Part shown: piece by piece, positions 27,096 to 35,103 of the stretch
Position numbering within the stretch: the first letter of the stretch is position 1
How the letters are laid out: every line of letters starts with the position of its first letter
Source: Mycolicibacterium sp. P1-18
GTDB taxonomy: Bacteria; Actinomycetota; Actinomycetes; Mycobacteriales; Mycobacteriaceae
NCBI RefSeq assembly: GCF_008329535.1
Contig: NZ_NPKR01000009.1
Coordinates: 1 to 64,000 of the forward strand
DNA length: 64,000 nucleotides
Reading direction: 5' to 3'
Notes under the pieces: model-generated
Told to the model about the DNA's origin: nothing
Databases searched by the model: none
Seen by the model: only the letters and a program-made list of their open reading frames with translations
Translations under genes and position numbers: made by a program

Positions 27096-27551
27096 TCATA
27101 TGCATTCGCCCGCGTGATGGGTCCAGCACTTGGTGCAGTGCTCGGGAAGCTTTTCAGATCGCTTGTCATGCCGTCCGAGGTTCGTGAGGCCTAGTGGATC
27201 AAGCTTGACATTCCTGTCGACGGCCTGCAGTTGCTTCAGGCGCGTCATGATGTGCCGGTGCAAGTCTGAGGTGTGTTCGTAGTTGAGCACCTCGCGGTAG
27301 AGGTAGGACTGGTTCTCGGCGTCCGAGGGTGCCGGATGGAGTTCGTCAGCGAGCGTGAGCAGCAACGTACGTCGGACCATGGCGATGCTGTTAGCAGAAC
27401 ATGGGATGCCGTCACGGTCAGCCTCGGCCGACATCTCGCCGTCGGTCAGTCCTCGATGCATCCCGTCGAGCGTGATCGAGAACCGCGTGCGCCCGACGTG
27501 GGCGAGCAAAATGGACTCGAACTCAGCCATCAAGGTGGTTGAAGCGAACAT
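27096..27551 (-). CDS. Hypothetical protein with C-terminal Cys/His cluster
   Basis: I do not recognise this 151-aa protein. Residues about 32-70 look like a helical or helix-turn-helix region (LTDGEMSAEADRDGIPCSAN). The C terminus has C139-x2-C142-x2-HH-x3-C150 (HCTKCWTHHAGEC), which could bind zinc. GC content and codon use are visibly lower than in neighbouring genes, suggesting transfer. It is a lone gene with no operon partner; an in-frame ATG at 27530 is an alternative start. Confidence that it is a gene is moderate. Confidence 0.55.
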   Translation of the reverse strand: MFASTTLMAEFESILLAHVGRTRFSITLDGMHRGLTDGEMSAEADRDGIPCSANSIAMVRRTLLLTLADELHPAPSDAENQSYLYREVLNYEHTSDLHRHIMTRLKQLQAVDRNVKLDPLGLTNLGRHDKRSEKLPEHCTKCWTHHAGECI

Positions 27552-27803
27552 GCCGGAGACCGTACCGATTGCCGCCGGCCCCGACGTCGGCTTTCGTGGG
27601 CGCTCTCATCCGTCTCCACCACACTGTGGGCCGCGACCCCCGCGGCGACGAGCGTAATGGACCTGATTGGGATCGGTTGGATTGCTAGACATGGCAGCGG
27701 CGCTAACGCCTGTTGGGACCTCCGACTTCGTCATTCCAGTATTGACATGTCACTACCGACATGTGAACCTGGGACGGACCGACGACCACCCGGGGAGCAC
27801 CTC
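27552..27803. other. Intergenic region before DUF3291-like pseudogene
   Basis: This is a 252-bp gap. At 27742-27747 there is a consensus -35 TTGACA, followed after 17 bases by the weak GAACCT. The direct repeat GACATGT occurs at 27744-27750 and 27758-27764. This may be the old promoter of the following broken gene. No other gene is seen. Confidence 0.35.
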
Positions 27804-28211
27804 ATGCCGACACTTCCGTGGGCCACACCCAAGCAGCGCCCACCCCTCGTAGCCAACCCGACCGTGATGGCCTCCAAGTTCCAGTTGCGAGACCGCCGCG
27901 ACGTGCCCGCGTTCTTCGTCGCCGCGCTAAAGGTTCGCCGTCAGATGCTGAATTCCCCTGGCATCCTGGGCATTTCGTTGGTCGCCAAGCCTCTGGCGGG
28001 CACGTTCTACACGCTGTCCGCCTGGTAGAGCCGCGACTGCCTCCAGGCGGCCGTCGTGGGCCACCCCCACGTCGAGACGATGAAGCGCTTTTCTCCACGG
28101 ACGGCGCAGTCGCTCTTCGCGTTCTGGACCCCGGCAACTGACAGCCGCCCGACCTGGCAGGAAGCCCATCGCCGACTCGACGTGGAAGCCGCCACCACCG
28201 ACCAGCGCTGA
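27804..28211 (+). pseudogene. DUF3291-like protein, interrupted by in-frame TAG
   Basis: A single reading frame of 136 codons runs from ATG 27804 to TGA 28209-28211, broken only by TAG at 28026-28028 (codon 75). Both halves fit one protein: MPTLPWATP...TLSAW before the stop, then SRDCLQAAV...FAFWTPATD and PTWQEAHRRL after it. These resemble actinobacterial DUF3291/monooxygenase-like small proteins as I remember them. A GAG-to-TAG change at the Trp-Glu-Ser junction is the simplest explanation. Codon 75 is mid-domain, so the 74-aa product is probably inactive. Confidence 0.65.
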
Positions 28212-28259
28212 CCCCCTTCCGCTGAACTTCACAGAACTGGTGTTGCGATGTGATGTTTG

Positions 28260-28272
28260 GTGATACTTTCAC
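28260..28272. promoter_or_regulatory. Candidate DeoR operator GTGA-N5-TCAC
   Basis: GTGATACTTTCAC is a 4-5-4 inverted repeat, 32 bp before the DeoR start and overlapping a possible -10 (GATACT, 28262-28267). GTGATG occurs again just upstream (about 28251), giving tandem half-sites. Autoregulation of the sugar operon is inferred from position. Confidence 0.4.
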
Positions 28273-28304
28273 TACACAGCGAGAGAACGGAAGGGGTGTG
28301 AGTG

Positions 28305-29135
28305 ATGGCGCAGTCAACGAAGATCAGCGGTCACGTCCACCGGCGCTCCGAAATCGTGGCGTTCGTGAAGTCCCGCGGCGGCGCCCGGATCGACGAGCTG
28401 GCCGACCGATTCGGCGTCAGCACCATGACCATTCACCGCGACCTCGACCAACTCGACGCCCAGGGCATGCTCCGCAAGGTGCGCTCCGGCGCCGAGGCAC
28501 CGCCCAGTGAGGCGTTCGAGCGCAGCGTCGAGATGCGCCGCGCACTCAACGTCACCGAGAAGGACGCCGTCGCCCGCGCCGGGTATCAATGGGCGCTGCA
28601 ACGGGTCGACATGCAGGCGGTCGCCGTCGACGACAGCACCACCGCCCTACACGTCCTGCCCGCCCTGCGCGCGCACCTGCCGCTGACCGTGGTGACCAAC
28701 TTCCTGCCCGCCATCAACGAACTCGCCACCGACCCGGACGTCCGGCTCAACGCCGTCGGCGGCGACTACGTGCCCGACTTCTCCTCCTTCGTCGGCCCGC
28801 AATCGGTTCGCACGCTGCGCGACATGCACTACGACGTCCTCTTCATGTCGGTGCCCGCCGTGTCCCGCGGCATGTGCTTCCACCCCTCGAGCGCCGCCGC
28901 CGACCTCAAGCGCGCCTTCATCGACAGCGCCGAGCTCAGCGTCCTGCTCGTCGACCACACCAAGTTCACCCGCCGGGCCGTGCACCGCATCTGCGACGTG
29001 GAGGCGTTCGACGCCGTGGTCGTCGACGACGGCCTGGAGCCCGACGCCGTGCAACGACTGGAGGACGCCGGCGCCAACGTCGTCGTGGCTCTCCGGTCCG
29101 GCACGACGGCGACGTCCGACGAGGTGCTGCCATGA
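28305..29135 (+). CDS. DeoR-family regulator of the downstream sugar operon
   Basis: This 276-aa regulator has an N-terminal DeoR winged helix (residues about 14-60; RIDELADRFGVSTMTIHRDL) and a C-terminal DeoRC sugar-phosphate-sensing domain related to ribose-5-P isomerase. Its stop overlaps the kinase start as ATGA, so it leads a four-gene coupled operon and probably represses it until a phosphorylated sugar accumulates. The start is ATG 28305 after GGAAGGGG; a GTG one codon earlier is possible. Confidence 0.88.
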   Translation: MAQSTKISGHVHRRSEIVAFVKSRGGARIDELADRFGVSTMTIHRDLDQLDAQGMLRKVRSGAEAPPSEAFERSVEMRRALNVTEKDAVARAGYQWALQRVDMQAVAVDDSTTALHVLPALRAHLPLTVVTNFLPAINELATDPDVRLNAVGGDYVPDFSSFVGPQSVRTLRDMHYDVLFMSVPAVSRGMCFHPSSAAADLKRAFIDSAELSVLLVDHTKFTRRAVHRICDVEAFDAVVVDDGLEPDAVQRLEDAGANVVVALRSGTTATSDEVLP

Positions 29136-30643
29136 ACTCCCCACTGGTCATCGCCGTGGACTGCTCGACCACGGCCGCCAAGGCCATCGTCGTCGACCGC
29201 ACCGGCCACGTCGTCGGCGCCGGCTCCCATGCCCTCGACACCACCAGCCCAGCGCCCCACTGGTTCGAGCAGAACGCCACCGACTGGTGGACGGCCACCG
29301 ATCACGCGGTGCGCCAAGCACTCACCCACGTCGACGACTTGGGCTCGGTCTCCGCAATTTGCGTGACCCACCAACGCGAGACCTTCGTCTGCCTCGACGC
29401 CGACGGTGAACCCCTGCGGCCGGCGATCCTGTGGATGGACGGCCGTGCGCACGCCGAGGCGCGCCGCTACGGCACCGACCGCGTCGAACTCCTGTGCGGC
29501 AAGCCCGCCGACATCACCCCCGGCCTCTACAAGATGCTGTGGCTGCGCGACCACGAGCCCGAAACCCTCTCTCGCAGCGCCCATGTCGCCGACGTGCACA
29601 CCTACCTCGTGCACGCCATGACCGGCCGCTGGACCTCCAGCACCGCCTCGGTGGACCCGCTCGCGCTGCTGGACCAGGCAACCGGTAACTACGCCGAGGA
29701 GCTCCTCGAACTCGCCGGCGTGCGCCGCGACCAACTGCCCGACCTGGTGCCTACCGGCACGTCGCTGGGCCCGCTGCGCACAGAGGTGGCCGACGGGTGG
29801 GGGCTGGGCCGCGACGTCGCGGTGATCGCCGGCACCGGTGACGGTCAAACCGCCGGAATCGGCCTCGGCGTCACCGATCCCGGCAGCGCGTACCTGGTCC
29901 TCGGCACGGCCGTGGTGATCGGCAGCGAGACCACCGCCTATCTGCCGGCGCGGGCCTACCGGTCGATGATCTCCGCCATGCCGGGGCACACCACCGTCGA
30001 GACGTTCAGCTCGTCGGGCACCTACCTCTCGACGTGGTTCCGCCAGCAGTTCGGCGACCCGGACCTGGCCGGCGCACCGGATCCCGCGCTGGAACGCGAC
30101 GCCGCCGCGCTCCCCGTCGGCAGTGAGCGGTTGCTGACCCTGCCGTACTGGAATGCCGCGCAGACCCCGCACTGGGACAGCCAAGCCTCCGGCGTGACGC
30201 TGGGCTGGCAGGGCTGCCACACCCGCGCGCACTTCTACCGGTCGTTGCTCGAGGGCATCGCCTTCGAATTGCGGATGCAGCTCGACGGTTTGGAGGCCGC
30301 GCGCGGTGAACGCGTCGAGGTGCTGCGCGCGATGGGCGGCGGTGCCCGCAGCGCGCTGTGGACACAGATCCTGGCCGACGTCTTCGACCGGCCGCTGGAG
30401 GTTCGCGCCGCCGGCGAGGTCAGCGCGCTCGGCGCGGCCGCCATCGCACTGACCGCCATCGGCGAATACGCCTCGCTGCCCGAGGCGGCGGCCGCGTTGG
30501 CCACCACCGACGCCGTCGTCGAACCACGGCCGTGGGCCGCCGCTGCCTACGGAAAGCTGCGGCCGATCTACGAGCGCCTGTACTCGAACACCCGAGACCT
30601 GCTTCACGACCTGCACGACCTATCGCTAGGAGACCAACGATGA
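29132..30643 (+). CDS. FGGY-family carbohydrate kinase
   Basis: This 503-aa protein has the actin-like FGGY fold: the N-terminal phosphate loop VDCSTTAAKAIV (residues 9-20), the FGGY signature region around DGQTAGIGLG and a C-terminal MGGGARSALWTQILADV segment. Closest in layout to xylulokinase, but substrate is not readable from sequence. It sits between a DeoR regulator and a Zn-dehydrogenase, with ATGA overlaps on both sides, and is followed by a class II aldolase. This suggests it makes a ketose-1-phosphate for aldol cleavage. Confidence 0.88.
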   Translation: MNSPLVIAVDCSTTAAKAIVVDRTGHVVGAGSHALDTTSPAPHWFEQNATDWWTATDHAVRQALTHVDDLGSVSAICVTHQRETFVCLDADGEPLRPAILWMDGRAHAEARRYGTDRVELLCGKPADITPGLYKMLWLRDHEPETLSRSAHVADVHTYLVHAMTGRWTSSTASVDPLALLDQATGNYAEELLELAGVRRDQLPDLVPTGTSLGPLRTEVADGWGLGRDVAVIAGTGDGQTAGIGLGVTDPGSAYLVLGTAVVIGSETTAYLPARAYRSMISAMPGHTTVETFSSSGTYLSTWFRQQFGDPDLAGAPDPALERDAAALPVGSERLLTLPYWNAAQTPHWDSQASGVTLGWQGCHTRAHFYRSLLEGIAFELRMQLDGLEAARGERVEVLRAMGGGARSALWTQILADVFDRPLEVRAAGEVSALGAAAIALTAIGEYASLPEAAAALATTDAVVEPRPWAAAAYGKLRPIYERLYSNTRDLLHDLHDLSLGDQR

Positions 30644-31677
30644 GAGCGGCCATGTTCTACGGGCCAGGGGACCTTCGGTTCGAGGACGTCGCGTCCACCG
30701 AACCCGCACCCGGTGAGGTGCTGGTGGAGGTCCGCGCGGCCGCCACGTGTGGCACCGACCTGAAGTCCTACCGACGAGGGCACCCGAAGCTGTTCCCCAC
30801 CCTCCCAGCGCGTTTCGGCCATGAGTTCGCCGGCGTCATCACCGCGGTCGGGGACGGCGTCGACCAGTTCGCCGTCGGCGACCGCGTGACCGCCGCCAAC
30901 ACCGTGCCGTGCGGATACTGCTGGGCCTGCGTCCGCAACCGCGAGAGCCTCTGCGAGAACCTCGAATTTCTCAACGGCGCGTTCGCCGAGGAAGTGGTCA
31001 TCCCGGCCGCGATCGTGGCCCGCAACACCTACAAGCTGCCCGACGACCTCGACTTCGCCGACGCCGCCCCTCTGGAGCCGCTGGCCACCGTGGTGCACGG
31101 GATGGCCGAGACCGGAATCGAATTGGGCGACACCGTGGTGGTCCACGGCGCCGGCCCCATCGGCCTGATGTTCGTCCGGCTCTCCACGCTGCGCGGTGCC
31201 AACGTCATCTCCGTCGACCAGTCGCCCTGGCGGCTCGAACAGGCGAAGCTGGCCGGTGCCGTCGACGTCGTCGACCTGTCCGACGTGCCCGACTTCGAGG
31301 ACCGCGTCTCGACGATCAAGAACCGGACACCACACGGACGCGGCGCCGATGTCGGCATCGAAGCCGTTGGGCTGCCGCAGGTGTGGGAGCAGACCGTGCG
31401 CACGCTACGCCCCGGCGCCACCGCCGTCCTGTTCGGCGGGACGCCCAAGGGTGCACCGTTCTCAGTCGACTCGAGTGCGATGCACTACGAGGAGTACACG
31501 CTCAAGGGCGTCTTCCACCACACGCCGAACTACGTGCGCACCGCCGTCGAACTGCTGTCGAGCCGCAAGGTCGACGGGTCGATGCTGGTCACCGAACGAC
31601 GGCCGTTGGATCAGTTGGTGCCGAGCCTGGAGGACATGGCGGCCGGCCGCGGTTCGAAGTACATCCTCGAGCCATGA
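30640..31677 (+). CDS. Zinc-dependent medium-chain alcohol/polyol dehydrogenase
   Basis: This 345-aa MDR-family enzyme has catalytic zinc ligands Cys37 and His61-Glu62 (GHEFAG) and structural zinc Cys91, 94, 97 and 105 (CGYCWACVRNRESLC). The Rossmann motif VHGAGPIGLM lies around 168-177. In this operon it probably oxidises a sugar alcohol to the ketose used by the kinase. AGGAGA precedes the ATG at 30640, which overlaps the kinase stop. Confidence 0.9.
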   Translation: MRAAMFYGPGDLRFEDVASTEPAPGEVLVEVRAAATCGTDLKSYRRGHPKLFPTLPARFGHEFAGVITAVGDGVDQFAVGDRVTAANTVPCGYCWACVRNRESLCENLEFLNGAFAEEVVIPAAIVARNTYKLPDDLDFADAAPLEPLATVVHGMAETGIELGDTVVVHGAGPIGLMFVRLSTLRGANVISVDQSPWRLEQAKLAGAVDVVDLSDVPDFEDRVSTIKNRTPHGRGADVGIEAVGLPQVWEQTVRTLRPGATAVLFGGTPKGAPFSVDSSAMHYEEYTLKGVFHHTPNYVRTAVELLSSRKVDGSMLVTERRPLDQLVPSLEDMAAGRGSKYILEP

Positions 31678-32327
31678 GCCTTCGTCTGGAGTCCGAACGC
31701 CGTCAGGTCGTCGAGGCGTGCCTGTCCCTGAGCCGCTCCGGCCTGGTGGTCGGCACCGCCGGCAACGTGTCGATCCGGGTCGACGACCTGGTCGTCATCT
31801 CCCCCAGCGGCGTCGACTACGAGTCCATGTCACCGGGCGACGTGGGCATCCACGACCTCGACGGTCGACCCGTGGACGCGGTGCTGCAGCCCTCGAGCGA
31901 GCTGGCCCTGCACCTGGCCGTGTACCGCGAGTCGAGCCATACCGCCGTCGTCCACACCCACGGCCCGGCGTCGACCGCACTGTCGACCGTCGTCGACGAA
32001 GTGCCTGCGTCGCACTACTATTCGGCCCTCTTCGGTGGCGCGGTCCGGGTGGCGCCGTACGCCACGTTCGGCACGCCCGAGCTGGCCGACAACGTCACCG
32101 CGGCGCTACGTGACCGCACGGCCGCGCTGATGGGCAACCACGGCGCCGTCCTCGTCGGGGCGGCCCTGCCCAAGGTGCTGAGCATGGTGGCCTACCTGGA
32201 GTACGTCTGCGACGTGCAGCTGCGGGCGATGGCCAGCGGCGCCCCGGTGCGGGTGCTTTCCGAGGACGAGATCGCCGAGGTCGGCCGCCGACTCGCGGGC
32301 TACGGCCAGGAGTCCTCGGCCAGCTAG
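31674..32327 (+). CDS. Class II aldolase/adducin-family protein
   Basis: This 217-aa protein resembles fuculose-1-phosphate aldolase or ribulose-5-P epimerase. Zinc ligands are His94 and His96 (VVHTHGPAS) and His156 (GNHGAV), and the catalytic acid is Glu76 (PSSELALH). GTAGNVSIR at 27-35 is the phosphate-binding loop. It is the last gene of the DeoR-kinase-dehydrogenase-aldolase unit, starting by ATGA overlap. Cleavage to dihydroxyacetone phosphate plus an aldehyde is the expected chemistry. Confidence 0.88.
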   Translation: MSLRLESERRQVVEACLSLSRSGLVVGTAGNVSIRVDDLVVISPSGVDYESMSPGDVGIHDLDGRPVDAVLQPSSELALHLAVYRESSHTAVVHTHGPASTALSTVVDEVPASHYYSALFGGAVRVAPYATFGTPELADNVTAALRDRTAALMGNHGAVLVGAALPKVLSMVAYLEYVCDVQLRAMASGAPVRVLSEDEIAEVGRRLAGYGQESSAS

Positions 32328-32622
32328 CGCGGCGTCGCCGAGGCGGTCGGACTCGACTTCGAGGCACGTCAGCGGATCTCCGCCGCCTGATCTTTGCGCA
32401 CGGTCGTGCAATCTTGGCAAATCCACGGACCCGTCAGCCACACACTTCACACCGTTTGCCATATGGTCGATATACGTCGTTTCATGCTAATTAACGCTCG
32501 ATATCGTGGCTGACGTAAGTTGCGAAATAATCTAATGCTGACGAATAGCACTCACCGATGGTAGGTTCTAGCAATCGCCACGGAAAACGGGGCGAAAGTA
32601 TGATTCCGTAGGGGGGATCGTC
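32328..32622. other. AT-rich intergenic region
   Basis: This 295-bp gap between the aldolase and the oxygenase-like gene is clearly more AT-rich than the rest of the window from about 32390. It contains TCGATAT twice (32467-32473 and 32498-32504, the second within CGATATCG) and TAATCT at 32528-32533 as a possible -10. It probably holds the promoter of the next gene. No RNA gene recognised. Confidence 0.4.
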
Positions 32623-33594
32623 GTGGCCATACTCCCGCCGACAGCCGTGGAGACCGTCGACGCCGCACCAGCCGGCAGGACTCGTGCCACACGCGCACTC
32701 GTTCCCCGAGGTCTCAGCGCGGTGGGCCGCCGCGCCGCCTTCCTCCGCCACGCCGCCACCCGGCTACCCGTCATGAGCCAGATCAGCGATCGCCGCTACG
32801 AGAAGAGACTGGCCGAGTACGCCGGCCACCTGCCGCTGCCCTCGGCCACTCAGCTCGACGTGCTCGCCGAGTTGAACGACGCCGGCGTCGCCGTGCGCCC
32901 CGCCGAGCTGCCCGCCGACGTGGTCGCCTCCGCGGACGGCCTCGTCGAACTGCTGCGCCGCAAAGGCGTCGACGAGCCGTGCGTCAAGGCCACCCCACGC
33001 GAGCTCGCCGTCGACCCCACCCTGTTCACGTGGGGGCTCTCCGAGCACCTGCTCGACCTGGCCGAATGTCACATCGGGCTGCCCGTGCGGTATCTCGGCA
33101 TGGAGGTCAAGCGCGAACTGGTTCGGTCGGCAACCGGTCGCAACCACGAGGTCGTACGTCGGTGGCACCTCGACCACGAGGATCGGCGAATCTTCAAGGT
33201 CATCGTGTACCTCAGCGACGTGGACGCGGGCGCGGGGCCGTTCGGCTACATCCACCAGTCCCACAGCTCCGCCATCCGCGGCTCGCGCGGCCTCGACGTG
33301 CGCGGCGTGCCCGACGACGCGATGAACTCCGTCGTGCCGCGGCACGAATGGGCGCAAGTCACCGGCCCCCGGCTGACGTCCGTTCTGGTCGACACCGGGC
33401 AGGTGTTCCACCGCGTCTTTCCGCCGACCGAGACCGAGCGGTATTCGGTGACGTTCGCCTACTCCAGCACGTCGCCGTACTACGCGTACTCGCGGTTGAT
33501 GCTGCCCCGTCGCGCCGTCGACCAACTGCGCGAACGTCTTTCGCCGCGCCAGTGGGCCGCGCTGTGCGTAAGCCGGCGGGTCGGCTCGGCCTAA
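32623..33594 (+). CDS. Phytanoyl-CoA-dioxygenase-like 2OG-Fe(II) oxygenase
   Basis: In this 323-aa protein residues about 160-285 form a double-stranded beta-helix. Iron ligands are His182-x-Asp184 (WHLDHED) and His263 (VFHRVFPP), and Arg273 is positioned to bind 2-oxoglutarate. The N-terminal 120 residues are unassigned and basic at first. The start is GTG 32623 after AGGGGGGA. It is monocistronic, with an AT-rich upstream region and a convergent LLM gene 10 bp away. Substrate unknown; assignment is by motif pattern, not by close family recognition. Confidence 0.7.
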   Translation: MAILPPTAVETVDAAPAGRTRATRALVPRGLSAVGRRAAFLRHAATRLPVMSQISDRRYEKRLAEYAGHLPLPSATQLDVLAELNDAGVAVRPAELPADVVASADGLVELLRRKGVDEPCVKATPRELAVDPTLFTWGLSEHLLDLAECHIGLPVRYLGMEVKRELVRSATGRNHEVVRRWHLDHEDRRIFKVIVYLSDVDAGAGPFGYIHQSHSSAIRGSRGLDVRGVPDDAMNSVVPRHEWAQVTGPRLTSVLVDTGQVFHRVFPPTETERYSVTFAYSSTSPYYAYSRLMLPRRAVDQLRERLSPRQWAALCVSRRVGSA

Positions 33595-33603
33595 GCCGGT
33601 ACG

Positions 33604-34497
33604 TCAGGCGAAGTCCCCGGCGACGTCGGCGACCCGGCGCAACTGTTCGACGTCGGTACTCGTCGGGATGAGGTGAACCTCGTCCGTCCCGATGGCTTCG
33701 AAGGCACGCAGCACGCCGCGCAGATCGTCCTCGTCGCCCGCCCAGCCCGTCGTCGGCGCCATCGCGTCGACGAATTCGGCCGGAATCCAGTTCATGTAGC
33801 GCCGCAGATGCCGGTGCATCTGCGCGCGCGGCTCGTCACCCTCGCCCATGGCGAACCAAAACGAGGTCGCCAGATGGGGTTTGGGCTTGCCCGCCTCGTG
33901 CCAGGCCGCCCGTGCAACGTCGAACAGCTTGTTCTGCTCGTCGACGTCGAGGTCGAGCGTCGTCCCCGCCATTCCGTCGGCCCAGGTGGCGGCGCTACGC
34001 ACGGTCTTGGGACCGATGGTTCCGACCAGCAGCGGTGGGCCACCGGCCTGCACCGGTGAAGGGCCCACGGGCAGGACCGATTCGGTGACCTTGTCCCCCG
34101 CCCACACGCGCTTCATGATCTCGACGCGCTCGGCCATGCCGCGCATCGTCTGAGTCGCCATGTCGGCGCCGACCGCGTCGTAGTCCTCCTGTCGGCCGCC
34201 GACGCCGATGCCGACGGTCAGCCGTCCGCCACTGAGCATGTCCCCGGTGGCGAGGCCCTTGGCGAGCATGACGGGGTCGTGAAGTTGCGGCACCACGACC
34301 GTCGTCACGAGTCGGACCCGGGCGGTCCAGGCGGCCACCGCACCCAGCAGCGTCAACGAATCCGGGTTGCCGAAGGCGATGCGTTCACCCCAGCACAGCG
34401 AGCTGAACGGACCCTCGTCGACGATCCGTGCCCAGTCTTCGAGCACGGTGCCGTCGAGGTCGGGTTCCATCACCGGCAACGTCATTCCGATTTGCAC
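33604..34497 (-). CDS. LLM-class flavin/F420-dependent oxidoreductase
   Basis: This 297-aa TIM-barrel luciferase-like monooxygenase family protein contains the typical LSGGRLTVGIGVGGR stretch (around residues 88-102) and TRVRLVTTVVVPQLHDPVMLAKGLAT-like core seen here as ARVRLVTTVVVPQL. Mycobacterial members mostly use F420, but flavin use cannot be excluded. It is convergent with the oxygenase-like gene. Substrate unknown. Confidence 0.85.
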   Translation of the reverse strand: MQIGMTLPVMEPDLDGTVLEDWARIVDEGPFSSLCWGERIAFGNPDSLTLLGAVAAWTARVRLVTTVVVPQLHDPVMLAKGLATGDMLSGGRLTVGIGVGGRQEDYDAVGADMATQTMRGMAERVEIMKRVWAGDKVTESVLPVGPSPVQAGGPPLLVGTIGPKTVRSAATWADGMAGTTLDLDVDEQNKLFDVARAAWHEAGKPKPHLATSFWFAMGEGDEPRAQMHRHLRRYMNWIPAEFVDAMAPTTGWAGDEDDLRGVLRAFEAIGTDEVHLIPTSTDVEQLRRVADVAGDFA

Positions 34498-34539
34498 GAC
34501 CGGAGTGTGGCACGGCGACGGGTGTCGCCGCTGGAGACT

Positions 34540-34953
34540 TCAGCGAGTCAGCCCGGCAACCCGAAGCAGTTCCGGGCGGCGAAGCACCATGCCGACCCAC
34601 ATCAGCACGCCGAGGTAGACGGCGAACAGGGTCGCGCTGAACAACGGCGCCTCGACCCGCATGTTGGCGGTGACGGCTCCGCCGAGATACGCCGTGATGC
34701 CAAGCGCCCCGAGCACCGCCGTCCGTGGAATCGCATGGACCACCACGCACACCGCGAGCACCACACCCATGACGAACGCCTGCCCGGCCGGGAAGCCCAG
34801 TGCCTCGGTGCCCTCCTCGACCTGCCGGATGCCGGCCAACTTGCCCGCGGCGTCGACGACCAGGAAGGCCCCGACCAGCACGCTGATCACGACGCCCACG
34901 GTGGCGCCGAGACGGGATCTGGTGGTGCTGGCGGCGTCGACGTCCATGTTCAC
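34540..34953 (-). CDS. DoxX-like four-helix membrane protein
   Basis: This 137-aa protein has four hydrophobic helices (about 16-38, 55-75, 78-95 and 105-124) and the overall pattern of DoxX/DUF4345-type membrane proteins, including VVDAAGKLAG in the first loop. It is divergent from the sensor kinase gene with 150 bp between, sharing a palindromic motif there. Function unknown. Confidence 0.65.
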   Translation of the reverse strand: MNMDVDAASTTRSRLGATVGVVISVLVGAFLVVDAAGKLAGIRQVEEGTEALGFPAGQAFVMGVVLAVCVVVHAIPRTAVLGALGITAYLGGAVTANMRVEAPLFSATLFAVYLGVLMWVGMVLRRPELLRVAGLTR

Positions 34954-35030
34954 GGAGGGCTCCTCGTACTCGATTGGTCGGTTTCAGGGCAGACCGTTGC
35001 GAGCGCGGAAACTCATCACGCTCGGCGGGC

Positions 35031-35044
35031 GGGGGTTATCCCCC
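35031..35044. promoter_or_regulatory. Palindrome GGGGGTTATCCCCC upstream of sensor kinase
   Basis: A 5-4-5 palindrome lies between the divergent DoxX-like and sensor kinase genes, 60 bp before the kinase start. An almost identical element (GGGGGTTACCCCCC) occurs at 38375-38388. It is a candidate binding site for the adjacent NarL-type response regulator. Confidence 0.5.
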
Positions 35045-35103
35045 ACGGAGGTCGCGGGAAAACGCCATACCCGGAAGGCGCCGCGACTCCCTAGGTTGAA
35101 CGC

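Noticed and set aside
27804..28211. TAG at codon 75 as a recoded sense codon or programmed read-through
   Set aside because: No evidence of UAG recoding; the window carries a normal RF1 gene, so a nonsense mutation is simpler.
29132..30643. Assigning the FGGY kinase specifically as xylulokinase
   Set aside because: FGGY members with many substrates share the visible motifs, and the adjoining aldolase suggests a 1-phosphate product instead.
26838..32622. Integrative element at tRNA-Arg with attachment-site duplication
   Set aside because: No integrase and no second copy of the tRNA 3' end were found by eye; only compositional hints remain.
32491..32751. 86-codon minus-strand open frame overlapping the start of the oxygenase-like gene
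   Set aside because: No homology, weak start, and it runs antisense into a better-supported gene.
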